From Saccharothrix coeruleofusca (lineage in GTDB: Bacteria > Actinomycetota > Actinomycetes > Mycobacteriales > Pseudonocardiaceae): 47,760 bases of DNA. The notes beneath the pieces were generated by a model. It had not been told where the DNA came from. It ran no database searches and was given only the letters and a program-made list of their open reading frames with translations. Positions 14,911 through 22,702 of the stretch are shown in pieces. Numbering within the stretch: position 1 is the stretch's first letter; each line of letters starts with the position of its first letter. The translations under genes and the position numbers were made by a program. The stretch is taken from assembly GCF_014648515.1 (NCBI RefSeq), contig NZ_BMRG01000016.1, forward strand, positions 98,935-146,694, in the 5' to 3' direction.

Positions 14911-16309
14911 CGGAGTCCTCGCCGACCGCCTTCACCAGCGCTTCCCGGTACGAGCGCGCGGCCTGCTCCGGTTCCCTCCCGGCCACCACGTCCGCGGTCG
15001 CCTGCTGCAGTGCCGCCGACACCTTCGGGTAGTCGGCCAGCGGGGGCCGGTACCGGGTGATCGGCAGTACTCGGTCGGCGATGAAGCCGAGCACCGGATC
15101 GCCCGCCAGCACCTCGTCGTTCACGTCCTGGCGCTGGGTGATCTGCGCGGTGCCCGCCAGCGACGACTTCACCGCCTCGGCGGAGTTGAGGAACCGGAGG
15201 AACTCCCAGGCCTGCCGGGGGTAGCGGGTGTCGGGGTTGATCACCCGCACGCCGCCGCCGGAGGTGCTGACGAAGTCCTGCCCGCCCACGCCCGCGCCGG
15301 GCCGCCGCGCCGGGATCAGCGCCCAGCCCACCGCCGTGTCGCGATCGGCCATCCTGGCCACGCCGCCCACCGGGTCCAGCACCGACCGCCAGAAGTAGTC
15401 GCTCTCCAGCAGGATGCCGATCCTGTTCTCGGCGAACAGCGCGAACGAGCGCTCGCGGCCGTTGGCCTCCTGCTGGAGCACCGGGTCGGCCAGGCCGTCG
15501 CGGTGGATGCGCCGGTAGAGCCCGAGCACGTCGCGGACGTGCGCCGTGTCGCCCTGCCACTTGCCGTCCTGGTGCACCAGCGCGCCGGTGCCCGCCAGTG
15601 CGGGCAGCACACCCTGCATGGTGGTGGCCTCGCCCATCGCGGTGCCCGCGTTGAGCTGGAGCGGCCAGACGCCGGGCAGCGCCTTGAGCTTGGCCGCGGC
15701 GTCGAGCAGGTCGTCCCAGCTGCGCGGCTGCCACTGGACGGGCAGCCCGGCTTGGGCGAACAGCTTCTTGTTGTAGAACAGCACGCGCCCGTCGGTGCCC
15801 ATCGGCACGCCGTAGCGCCTGCCCTCGAACTCACCGAGGCCCTGCACCGCGTCGGGGATCTGCCGCCAGCCGTCCCACGCGTCGACCTCCGCCGCGCCGA
15901 CCACCTCGTCCAGCGGGCGGACCTGCCCGGCCTGGGCGAACTCGCCGAGCCAGATGCCGTCCAGCTCCACCACGTCGGCGCCGCCGCCGGTCTTGAGGTC
16001 CAGCGCGACCTTGGTCTTGAAGTCCTCGTCCCCGGCGCCGTTCTGCTCGAACCGGACGGTCATCGCGACGCCCTTGGCCCGCTGCGCCTCGGTGAACCGG
16101 GGGATCACCCAGTTGGTGATCCAGTCCGCGCCGCGCGCGTTCTTCCCGCCCGACACCGCGTTGGCCACGATCGTGAGCGTGACCTCCTTGGCGTCGGCGT
16201 TGCGCGTCGGGTCCGCCTCCCGGGTCCGGCCGAGGCAGCCGGTCAGCAGGCCGGACACCGCCAGCAGGCAGCACACCACCCGCGGGGCGGTCGTCGTCGT
16301 CCGCCACAT
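14897..16309 (-). CDS. ABC transporter extracellular solute-binding lipoprotein (family 1)
   Basis: About 470 residues. The N-terminus has a basic stretch, a hydrophobic core and lipobox LTGC, so this is a lipoprotein anchored outside the membrane. The mature part shows family 1 features: VTLTIVANAVSGG at the start, GGGADVVELDGIWLGEFAQA, and the hinge strand YGVPMGTDGRVLFYNKKLF. The ATG at 16309 follows GGGAGG by a few bases and was preferred to an upstream in-frame start at 16345. It is the promoter-proximal gene of a five-gene operon ending in the PhyH-family oxygenase. The ligand is not evident; a sugar is the default for the family, but the downstream oxygenase leaves room for other compounds. 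Confidence 0.9.
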   Translation of the reverse strand: MWRTTTTAPRVVCCLLAVSGLLTGCLGRTREADPTRNADAKEVTLTIVANAVSGGKNARGADWITNWVIPRFTEAQRAKGVAMTVRFEQNGAGDEDFKTKVALDLKTGGGADVVELDGIWLGEFAQAGQVRPLDEVVGAAEVDAWDGWRQIPDAVQGLGEFEGRRYGVPMGTDGRVLFYNKKLFAQAGLPVQWQPRSWDDLLDAAAKLKALPGVWPLQLNAGTAMGEATTMQGVLPALAGTGALVHQDGKWQGDTAHVRDVLGLYRRIHRDGLADPVLQQEANGRERSFALFAENRIGILLESDYFWRSVLDPVGGVARMADRDTAVGWALIPARRPGAGVGGQDFVSTSGGGVRVINPDTRYPRQAWEFLRFLNSAEAVKSSLAGTAQITQRQDVNDEVLAGDPVLGFIADRVLPITRYRPPLADYPKVSAALQQATADVVAGREPEQAARSYREALVKAVGEDSVAGG

Positions 16310-16417
16310 GCGCCCTCCCACCCAGGGAGCCGATCGGTAGTCCACGCTCCAACATGGCAGCCGGTCGCGCGGCGCGCAGCGGCCTAACGGGCGATCAGCC
16401 GTTCGACACCGGAGGGC

Positions 16418-16621
16418 TCACGCACCGGGGTCCTCGGCGCTGACGGCCGCGAACACCGCGGACAGGTCGGCGTAGTCCCTCTTGGGGATCTCGCGCAGCG
16501 CCTGGACCGCGGTGGGGTCGCCGTGTCCGATGGCCGCGTCGAGCAGCGTGTTCCTGCTCGCCGGGAAGGCGACCTCGGCCAGGCAGTCCCTGAGGTGGTC
16601 GCGGACGGTGGGTTCGGGCAT
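16418..16621 (-). CDS. DUF2795 domain protein
   Basis: A 67-residue cytoplasmic protein matching the DUF2795 pattern: a short helical start, LAEVAFPASRNTLLDAAIGH in the middle, and AVQALREIPKRDYADLSAVF near the end. It recurs widely in actinobacteria and has no established function. The ATG at 16621 has an AGGAG ribosome binding site six bases upstream. A 44-codon acidic gene ends 17 bases before it, so the two are probably co-transcribed. The ABC operon begins about 110 bases downstream on the same strand. Confidence 0.8.
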   Translation of the reverse strand: MPEPTVRDHLRDCLAEVAFPASRNTLLDAAIGHGDPTAVQALREIPKRDYADLSAVFAAVSAEDPGA

Positions 16622-16638
16622 CGTCGCTCCTGATCCGG

Positions 16639-16773
16639 TCAGCCGCGCTCGGGCGTCTCGTCGTCCTGGTCCGGCAGCGAGGAGTCCTCCTCGCCGAGCC
16701 CTTCCTCCTGCTCGGTGGCGGGCTTGGCCTCGTCGGAGTCCTCTTCGGGACCGGGAACCGCTGTCTGCTCCAT
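16639..16773 (-). CDS. Small acidic protein of unknown function
   Basis: 44 residues, extremely acidic (MEQTAVPGPEEDSDEAKPAT and on), with no hydrophobic core; probably disordered. The ATG at 16773 has only a weak ribosome binding site, and the frame could start further upstream. Its closeness (17 bases) to the DUF2795 gene is the main support. Short acidic proteins are commonly found beside DUF2795 genes in actinobacteria, to my knowledge without assigned function. Confidence 0.45.
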   Translation of the reverse strand: MEQTAVPGPEEDSDEAKPATEQEEGLGEEDSSLPDQDDETPERG

Positions 16774-16861
16774 GCCGGTGCGATACCCGCTCCCCCACCC
16801 CCGAAACGCCCCGCGCCCCCCTTGAGCGGGGGCCGCCCCCACCGCCTGCCGTATGTCGTTT

Positions 16862-16916
16862 CAGCATGGAAGCGGCTGTTTCCGTCTTGGACAGCATGGA
16901 TGGCCGTCCTGAGACT
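16862..16916 (+). promoter_or_regulatory. Candidate beta-lactamase promoter with 30-base-spaced direct repeat
   Basis: CAGCATGGA occurs at 16862-16870 and again at 16892-16900, exactly 30 bases apart (about three helical turns). The second copy overlaps a possible -35 box, TTGGAC (16887-16892), with GAGACT (16911-16916) as a possible -10 after 18 bases. The beta-lactamase starts at 16957. The repeat is clear; the promoter assignment is tentative. Confidence 0.35.
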
Positions 16917-16956
16917 GGGCGTGACGACACCGGAGCACCGAACGAGAGGCACTTTC

Positions 16957-17880
16957 GTGTCCACCCGACGCATCACGGCCGCGACCATCGCCTTTCTCCT
17001 GGCGGCCTTCCTCCTGGCGGGCTGCACCGCGACGCCCACCACCAAACCCACCACAGGGGCCACCGCGGCACCCAGCGCCCCATCCAGCACGACAGCCGCC
17101 CCCGCCGAGGCGGAGTTCGCACGACTGGAGCGGGAGTTCGACGCGGAACTCGGCGTGTACGCGGTGGAGACCGGCACGGGCAGGGAGGTCGCGCACCGGG
17201 CGGACCAGCGGTTCGCCTACGCCTCCACGATCAAGGCCCTGGCCACGGGCGCCGTGCTGCGGCGGCACGCCGTCGGCGAGCTGGAGCAGGTGGTGACGTA
17301 CGCGCGGAGCGACCTGGTCGAGTACTCCCCCGTCACCGGGGACCGCGTGGGCACCGGCATGACGTTGCGCGAGGTGATGGACGCGGCCGTGCGCTACAGC
17401 GACAACACGGCCGGGAACCTGCTCTTCCGCGACCTGGGCGGCCCCGAGGGTCTCAACGCGGCGCTGCGCGCGATCGGTGACACCACGACCAAGGCGGCCA
17501 GGGTGGAGACCGAGCTCAACGAGGCCGTTCCGGGCGACGAGCGCGACACCAGCACCCCGCGCGCCCTCGCGGGCAGCCTGCGGGCCTACGCCCTGGGCGA
17601 CGCCCTGCCCGAGGACCGCCGGGCGGTCCTGGTCGACCTGCTGCGCCGCAACACCACGGGGGCGGAGCTGATCCGGGCAGGCGTCCCGGAAGGCTGGGTC
17701 GTGGGCGACAAGACCGGCAGCGGCGGCTACGGCACGCGCAACGACATCGCCGTGGTCTGGCCGCCCGACCGCGCCCCGATCGTCCTGGCCGTGCTGTCCG
17801 ACCGCGACACCGCCGACGCCGACCACGACGACGCGCTGATCGCGCGGGCAGCCGCCGCGGCCGTCAACGCCCTGCGCTGA
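16957..17880 (+). CDS. bla: Class A beta-lactamase, lipoprotein
   Basis: 307 residues from a GTG preceded by GAGAGG. A lipobox LAGC puts the modified Cys at position 23, followed by a Thr/Pro/Ala-rich linker (about 24-50). All class A active-site motifs are present: S90-T-I-K93, S148-D-N150, E184-x-x-L-N188 (omega loop general base) and K252-T-G254. The enzyme should acylate and hydrolyse beta-lactams through Ser90 outside the membrane, tethered to the surface. No BlaR/BlaI regulators are adjacent. Actinobacteria often carry such chromosomal enzymes; the resistance spectrum cannot be predicted from this sequence. Confidence 0.93.
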   Translation: MSTRRITAATIAFLLAAFLLAGCTATPTTKPTTGATAAPSAPSSTTAAPAEAEFARLEREFDAELGVYAVETGTGREVAHRADQRFAYASTIKALATGAVLRRHAVGELEQVVTYARSDLVEYSPVTGDRVGTGMTLREVMDAAVRYSDNTAGNLLFRDLGGPEGLNAALRAIGDTTTKAARVETELNEAVPGDERDTSTPRALAGSLRAYALGDALPEDRRAVLVDLLRRNTTGAELIRAGVPEGWVVGDKTGSGGYGTRNDIAVVWPPDRAPIVLAVLSDRDTADADHDDALIARAAAAAVNALR

Positions 17881-17882
17881 CC

Positions 17883-17929
17883 ACGTCTGCAAGTACTACC
17901 CGAGGCCCTCGGGTAGTACTTGCAGACGT
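17883..17929. repeat. Perfect 23-bp inverted repeat with one-base centre (copy C of the intergenic element; likely bidirectional terminator)
   Basis: Arms 17883-17905 and 17907-17929 are exact reverse complements around a single C. Each arm contains the element core CTCGGGTAGTACTTGC. It fills almost the whole gap between the convergent stops at 17880 and 17934. An extended stem would form in the mRNA of either gene, so bidirectional termination is likely. Unlike copies A and B, this copy consists of two cores head to head. Confidence 0.8.
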
Positions 17930-17933
17930 CGGG

Positions 17934-19646
17934 TCAGGCGGCGTCGGCCGAGTTGGACTCGGTGATCCGCTCCTGGACCCGGTCGCGCAGCGGCGAGGCG
18001 GGCGGCACGGCCTGGCGGGCCGCCCCGCGCCGCTCGACCGGCCCGGCCACCGGGTGGACCTCGTCCTCACCGGGCAGCGGCACGCCGGGGCAGGTCGCGC
18101 TGGACGGCCGCGAGTTGTGCAGCAGGAACACGTTGACCATGCCGTCCACGCACGGGTTGCCCCCCACCGCGTACTGCCCGTGGAACGCCGAGTCGTCGAC
18201 CGAGACCATGCTCACGCCGGGTGCCGCCCGGACCGCCGCGCCTGCCTGCTCGTAGCCGGTCTGCGGGTCGAACTCGCCCTGCACGACCAGCACCTTCCCG
18301 GCCACCCGCGCGGGCAGGTCCGGCAGCGCCTGGCGCGGCGCGTCGGACCAGAAGCCGCAGAACTCCGACAGCCCGTAAGCCCAGCCGAACAGCGGGTAGC
18401 GCGGCCCCTGCCGGTCGCTCAGCGACCGGTACCAGGCGGCGGAGCGGGTGGGCTGGTCGCCGCAGGCGACGGCGACCCTGGTGCCCGCCAGCCGCGTGTA
18501 GTCCTCCTCCAGCGCGGCGGCGATCCTGCGGGTGGTCAGCTGGGCGAGGGGGACGCCGTGCTCGGCGCGCGACCACGCGTCCAGCTCCGCCCGCACCCCG
18601 GCGGCCACGGCCGCCTCGGGCGCCTGTCCGCGCATCTCGCCGACCGCGAGGGCGAACAGCGCCGCGCCGAGCACCCAGCGCAGCTCGCTGCCCATGCCGA
18701 CGAAGACGCCGTCGAAGGCGTCGGGGGCCAGTACGCGCTCGGCCTTGAGGTAGGCGCGGGCCTGCTCCCAGGTCTGCTTGGCCTGAGCGGGCGTGGCGCC
18801 GACCAGGTCGGCGAAGTGGCGGGTCATCCACGGCAGGAACACGTCGTCGAACTGGCGCTGGCCGATGACCGGGAAGGCCTCGAAGGCGGCCTGGAGCCTG
18901 CCCTGCCAGTTGACGCTGGAGTCCAGCACCACCTTGCCCGCGCTGTCCGGGAACAGCGACGCGTACTTCGCGCCGAGCCACGTGCCGTAGGAGTAGCCCA
19001 GGTAGTTCAGGCGCGTCTCGCCGAGCAGCCGCCGGATCAGCTCCATGTCGTGGGCGGTCTGCCAAGTGGTGATGTACGGCGTCAGCGCCTCGCTCTGGCA
19101 CGCCTCGGCGATGGCGCGCGGCGCCTTCTGGTGCTCGGCGATGCTGTCCGCGGACCGGTCGCGGGCGTCGAGGTCCTGCCGGGTGGACAGCCTGCCGTTG
19201 GGGATCTCGCACACCAGGCCGGGGTCCTCGGCCTGCGCGCCTTCGCGCCCGGTGCCGCGGGGGTCCATGCCGATGAACGCGTACCGCTCGCTGACCGCGG
19301 GCTGCAGCGCGGCCAGCGCCCCGGCCAGCGAGGAGCCTTGGCCGCCGGGGCCGCCGGGGTTGACCAGCAGGGCGCCCAGGCGCTCGCCGGTGGCCTCCAC
19401 CCGGCTGATCTGGATCTTCAGGTCCACGCCCGAGGTCGGCGCGGCCCAGTCGCGGGGCACGGTCACCAGCGCGCACTGCGCGGGGCGCGCGTCCTCGGGT
19501 GTGTCGAAGGGGCACGCGCCCCAGGTGAGCTGCTGGTCGTCGTAGGTGTCGAACGGATCGTCCGCGGCGTGCGCGACAGCGGTGGTGCCGGTGAGCACCA
19601 GCACCGCTGCCAACGTCGTCGCCACGTTCCCGGTGAGGCGGCGCAA
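17934..19646 (-). CDS. Secreted tripeptidyl aminopeptidase-like alpha/beta hydrolase
   Basis: About 570 residues with an N-terminal Sec signal (hydrophobic LAAVLVLTGTTAVAHA, cut near AHA-AD). Alpha/beta-hydrolase features: oxyanion region NPGGPGGQGSS, nucleophile elbow GYSYGTW, an Asp in VVQGEFDPQTGYEQA and a His in DDSAFHGQY. The last third matches the TAP-like C-terminal domain, and several Cys could form disulfides. Family members release N-terminal tripeptides or act as related prolyl aminopeptidases and esterases outside the cell. I prefer the TTG at 19646, six bases after AAAGGG, which places the basic residues RRLTG right before the hydrophobic core. An ATG at 19688 is the alternative. 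Confidence 0.88.
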   Translation of the reverse strand: MRRLTGNVATTLAAVLVLTGTTAVAHAADDPFDTYDDQQLTWGACPFDTPEDARPAQCALVTVPRDWAAPTSGVDLKIQISRVEATGERLGALLVNPGGPGGQGSSLAGALAALQPAVSERYAFIGMDPRGTGREGAQAEDPGLVCEIPNGRLSTRQDLDARDRSADSIAEHQKAPRAIAEACQSEALTPYITTWQTAHDMELIRRLLGETRLNYLGYSYGTWLGAKYASLFPDSAGKVVLDSSVNWQGRLQAAFEAFPVIGQRQFDDVFLPWMTRHFADLVGATPAQAKQTWEQARAYLKAERVLAPDAFDGVFVGMGSELRWVLGAALFALAVGEMRGQAPEAAVAAGVRAELDAWSRAEHGVPLAQLTTRRIAAALEEDYTRLAGTRVAVACGDQPTRSAAWYRSLSDRQGPRYPLFGWAYGLSEFCGFWSDAPRQALPDLPARVAGKVLVVQGEFDPQTGYEQAGAAVRAAPGVSMVSVDDSAFHGQYAVGGNPCVDGMVNVFLLHNSRPSSATCPGVPLPGEDEVHPVAGPVERRGAARQAVPPASPLRDRVQERITESNSADAA

Positions 19647-19748
19647 GGTGCTGCCCTTTCGAGGGGGGACCTGGGACGGGCCGATCATCACCGACCGGGC
19701 CGATCGGCGACCACGGCCGTTCGTTGATCCTCCGAGCACCGGCATCGG

Positions 19749-19793
19749 CCGAAAGGACTAGGGGGATTCCCGTTGCGTGACAGTCCTTTTCGG
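19749..19793. promoter_or_regulatory. Imperfect inverted repeat in divergent promoter region
   Basis: CCGAAAGGACT (19749-19759) and AGTCCTTTTCGG (19782-19793) are reverse complements apart from one extra base, separated by 22 bases. The element lies between the divergent peptidase (start 19646) and membrane-protein gene (start 19814), so an operator or a leader hairpin are both possible. Confidence 0.35.
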
Positions 19794-19813
19794 TCATTCC
19801 GTAAGCTCCGGGC

Positions 19814-20269
19814 ATGGCATCTCCCACTGCGCCTCCGCGCGCCGTCACCGCGGCTTTCCTGGCGTTCCTGACCTACGCGGCGACCGCGCTGGCCTCCGGC
19901 GTGGTCGTGCTCGCCGCGCGGCCCGAGTTCGAGGACGCGGTGCGCGCGTCGAACCTGCGCTCCTCACCGCGGCTGACCGAGGACCAGGTCCGGGGGACCG
20001 CCTCGGCCGGTCAGGGCGTCCTGCTCGTCCTCACCACCCTGGTCGCGCTGGTCTACCTGTGGCTGGCGGTCAAGTTCCGGGCCGGGCGCGACTGGGCGCG
20101 GGTCGTGCTGGCGGTGAGCACGCTGCTGCAGCTGGCCGCCCTGGTGACCGGCGAGCGCAAGCACGCCGTCGAGCGGGCCGGCTTCGTGGTCGCCGTGATC
20201 GGCACCGCGCTCGGCTACGCGCCTTCCTCCAACGCCTACATCGCCGCGGTGCGGGCGGCGAGGGACTGA
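19814..20269 (+). CDS. Four-helix membrane protein of unknown function, upstream of a two-component system
   Basis: 151 residues with four hydrophobic segments (near 10-35, 65-85, 95-110 and 118-140). The loop between the first two, ARPEFEDAVRASNLRSSPRL, would face outside if the N-terminus is inside. The helix pair VLLVLTTLVALVYLWLAVKF and the following FRAGRDWARVVLAV resemble small DUF-type membrane proteins of actinobacteria. It ends five bases before the histidine kinase and is probably co-transcribed with it, so it could be a sensor accessory protein. The function is not recognised. Confidence 0.75.
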   Translation: MASPTAPPRAVTAAFLAFLTYAATALASGVVVLAARPEFEDAVRASNLRSSPRLTEDQVRGTASAGQGVLLVLTTLVALVYLWLAVKFRAGRDWARVVLAVSTLLQLAALVTGERKHAVERAGFVVAVIGTALGYAPSSNAYIAAVRAARD

Positions 20270-20274
20270 CCTGC

Positions 20275-21483
20275 ATGACCGCACCCGGTGTGCAGGCGCG
20301 ACGAGGAGTGCTCGTGGCCGAGATCGCCGCGCTGGTGGCGACGACCGCCGTGGACAGCGCGCTGGCGGTCCGCTGGCAAGCCCCCTCGGGGGTGGCCACG
20401 CCCCTGCTGGCCACCGCGGTGCCGCCGGTGGGCACCGCGGTCGCCGTGCTGGCCGCGCTGCGTCGCCGGTTCCCCCGGCGGATCGGCGTCCTGGGCGCGG
20501 CGGTGGTCGGCCTGTCGCTGCTGAGCACCGGTTTCAGCGCCTTGACCGACACCCTGGACTGGGGATCGACCGCCTACCCGGCGACCACCGAGGTGCTCGC
20601 CTGCGTCCTGCTGGTCGGCGCCGGGTGCAGGCGCCTGCCACCCGTGGGGGCGGTGGTGCTGGCGGCAGCCGCCGGTGCGGCCGTCGTGGCCGCTCCGGCG
20701 GTGCGCCACGGCCTGGACTCCCCCGCCGCGCTGCTGGCCGCGCCCGCCGCCCTGCTGTGGGGCGTGGCGCTGGCGGTCGGCCTGGTCCTGCGCGATGCCG
20801 ATGCCCGTCATCTGGCCGCGCTCGACCGGGTGCGCACGAACGAACGGCTGCAGCTGGCGAGGGAGCTGCACGACCTGGTCGCGCACCACGTCAGCGGTAT
20901 CGTCGTGCGCGTGCAGGCCGCACGCGCCCTTTCGGGCAATCCCTCGGTGCCGGAGCAGGAATCCGCCGCGGTCTACGCCGACATCGAGCGAGCGGGGGCG
21001 GAAGCACTGGTGGCGATGCGGAGACTGGTGGGCATGTTGCGCAGCACCGAGCACGCCCTTCCCCCACCCGACTCCCGGTTGGGGGACGTGGTGCGCGCCG
21101 TGGCCGCCGACCGGGCCGTGGTGGACGTGGCGGAGGAACTGGACGACCTGCCGGTTCCGCCGGAGCTGTCGGGCACCGTCCACCGGGTGCTGCTGGAAGC
21201 GCTGACCAACGTCCAGCGGCACTCCCCGGAGGCGACCGAGGTCCGCGTCACCGCGCGGGTCGAGGACGACCACCTGGTGCTCGACGTCGGCAACGACGGT
21301 GTGCCCGAGCGGCCCGCCGACCGACACGGGGGTTATGGGATCACCGGCATGACCGAGCGGGTCGCCGCCCTGGGCGGCACGTTGGAGGCCGGGCCCCGAC
21401 CGGCCGGGCGGTGGCACACCACCGCGCGGTTGCCGATGGGGCCGGAGGAAACGCCGTTCGGCCACCTGCCGAGGGGGGTGTGA
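20275..21483 (+). CDS. Sensor histidine kinase, NarL-partner (HisKA_3) type
   Basis: 402 residues. Five or six membrane segments occupy residues 10-172 with little extracellular sequence, suggesting a signal sensed in or at the membrane. The dimerisation/phosphoacceptor helix reads ARELHDLVAHHVSGIVV, with H199 as the phosphorylated residue. The ATPase domain has an N-box (LLEALTNVQRHS, N312) and a G-box (HGGYGITGMTERVAALGG). The ATG at 20275 follows AGGGA. It ends in a run giving a ribosome binding site for the response regulator, which starts three bases after its stop. The signal is unknown; cell-envelope stress is a common theme for this architecture. Confidence 0.92.
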   Translation: MTAPGVQARRGVLVAEIAALVATTAVDSALAVRWQAPSGVATPLLATAVPPVGTAVAVLAALRRRFPRRIGVLGAAVVGLSLLSTGFSALTDTLDWGSTAYPATTEVLACVLLVGAGCRRLPPVGAVVLAAAAGAAVVAAPAVRHGLDSPAALLAAPAALLWGVALAVGLVLRDADARHLAALDRVRTNERLQLARELHDLVAHHVSGIVVRVQAARALSGNPSVPEQESAAVYADIERAGAEALVAMRRLVGMLRSTEHALPPPDSRLGDVVRAVAADRAVVDVAEELDDLPVPPELSGTVHRVLLEALTNVQRHSPEATEVRVTARVEDDHLVLDVGNDGVPERPADRHGGYGITGMTERVAALGGTLEAGPRPAGRWHTTARLPMGPEETPFGHLPRGV

Positions 21484-21485
21484 CG

Positions 21486-22130
21486 GTGATCCGCGTGCTC
21501 ATCGCCGACGACCAGACCCTGGTGCGCACCGGTTTCCGGCTGATCCTCGACGCCGAGCCCGACATCGAGGTGATCAGCGAGGCGCCGGACGGCGAGGCCG
21601 CGGTGCGGCTGGCCAGGCAGCTGCGCCCCGACGTCACGCTGATGGACCTGCGGATGCCGAAGCTGGACGGGCTGCGCGCGACCGAGCTGCTGGCCGGGCC
21701 GGACGTGCCCGACCCGCTGAAGGTGGTCGTGGTGACCACCTACGACGTGGACGAGAACGTCTACGCCGCGCTGCTGGCCGGGGCCAGCGGGTTCCTGCTC
21801 AAGGACGCCGGGCCGCGACTGCTGGTCGAGGCGGTGCACGCCGCGGCCAAGGGCGAGGCGATGGTCTCGCCGTCGGTGACCGTGCGGCTGCTCGCCCACT
21901 TCACCGGCCGCGCGCCGCGGGGCGGGCGGTCCGACATCCCCCTGACCGCGCGGGAAGCCGACGTGGTGCGGGCGGTCGCCAGGGGCCGGACGAATGTGGA
22001 GGTCTCGGCCGACCTGGGGATCTCGCTGTCCACGGTCAAGACGCACCTGGCGAGCGTGCAGAACAAGCTGGGCGCCCGCAACCGCACCGAAATCGCCGTC
22101 TGGGCCTGGGAGAACCGCCTGGTCACCTGA
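21486..22130 (+). CDS. Response regulator, NarL/LuxR family
   Basis: 214 residues. Receiver domain: acidic pair D8-D9, phospho-acceptor D54 in TLMDLRMPKLDG, T84 and K106 (FLLKDAG). LuxR helix-turn-helix at about 148-210 (LTAREADVVRAVARGRTN, LSTVKTHLASVQNKLGARNR). I chose the GTG at 21486, seven bases after the GAGGGGGG ribosome binding site; a GTG at 21480 overlapping the kinase stop is too close to it. It is the partner of the upstream kinase. Its 3' end overlaps the convergent RDD gene by eight bases. Confidence 0.93.
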   Translation: MIRVLIADDQTLVRTGFRLILDAEPDIEVISEAPDGEAAVRLARQLRPDVTLMDLRMPKLDGLRATELLAGPDVPDPLKVVVVTTYDVDENVYAALLAGASGFLLKDAGPRLLVEAVHAAAKGEAMVSPSVTVRLLAHFTGRAPRGGRSDIPLTAREADVVRAVARGRTNVEVSADLGISLSTVKTHLASVQNKLGARNRTEIAVWAWENRLVT

Positions 22131-22593
22131 CCGCGCGCACGACCAGCGTGCGCGCCACCAGGTCGCCCAGCCGCTGATGGCGCGGCGTGAGGGCGATGAG
22201 CGCGGCGCCCACCAGGCACAGGAAGATGCCGTCCACGGTCATCAGCAGCGACCTCAGCAGGTAGGCGCGCAGCGGCGGCTTCCCGCCCCGCAGGGTGGTG
22301 ATCCGCAGGCCCAGCCAGCGCATCGCGGGCGTGGCGCCGCCGTGCCGGTGCGGGTACCACACCTCGATCCACACCGAGCCGAGGAACACCGCGGCGATGT
22401 AGGTGTAGAGGGGGATGTCGAAGAACAGCCGCGGTGTGCCGCCCAGCTTGACCACGGCGATCCCGACGCCCACGCCCAGCGCCGCGACCAGCAGCGATCC
22501 GATGAACAGCAGCAGGCAGTCGAGCGCGTACTGCAGGTACCGGCGCAGCACCACGCCGCCGCCGGTCTCCACGGCATCCGTCACAGCGGTCAT
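22123..22593 (-). CDS. RDD family membrane protein
   Basis: 156 residues. RDD hallmarks: an Arg-rich start (GGGVVLRRYLQYALDCLLLF) with the Arg and Asp of the family name, three hydrophobic segments, and PAMRWLGLRITTLRGGKPPL after the second helix, followed by a C-terminal HQRLGDLVARTLVV. The ATG at 22593 follows GGGA. RDD proteins are small integral membrane proteins; some are Na+/H+ antiporters, but most have no assigned role. The last eight bases overlap the convergent response-regulator gene, so transcription of either will run into the other. Confidence 0.85.
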   Translation of the reverse strand: MTAVTDAVETGGGVVLRRYLQYALDCLLLFIGSLLVAALGVGVGIAVVKLGGTPRLFFDIPLYTYIAAVFLGSVWIEVWYPHRHGGATPAMRWLGLRITTLRGGKPPLRAYLLRSLLMTVDGIFLCLVGAALIALTPRHQRLGDLVARTLVVRAVR

Positions 22594-22702
22594 CGTCCCA
22601 CAAGCATGCCTCTGTCCTGTGTGGACTGGTACGACCTCGTGCCGCACGTCGCCGCGAGTGCCGGTGATGAGCACGCGGAAGGCCCACGACCTCCTGGGGT
22701 GA

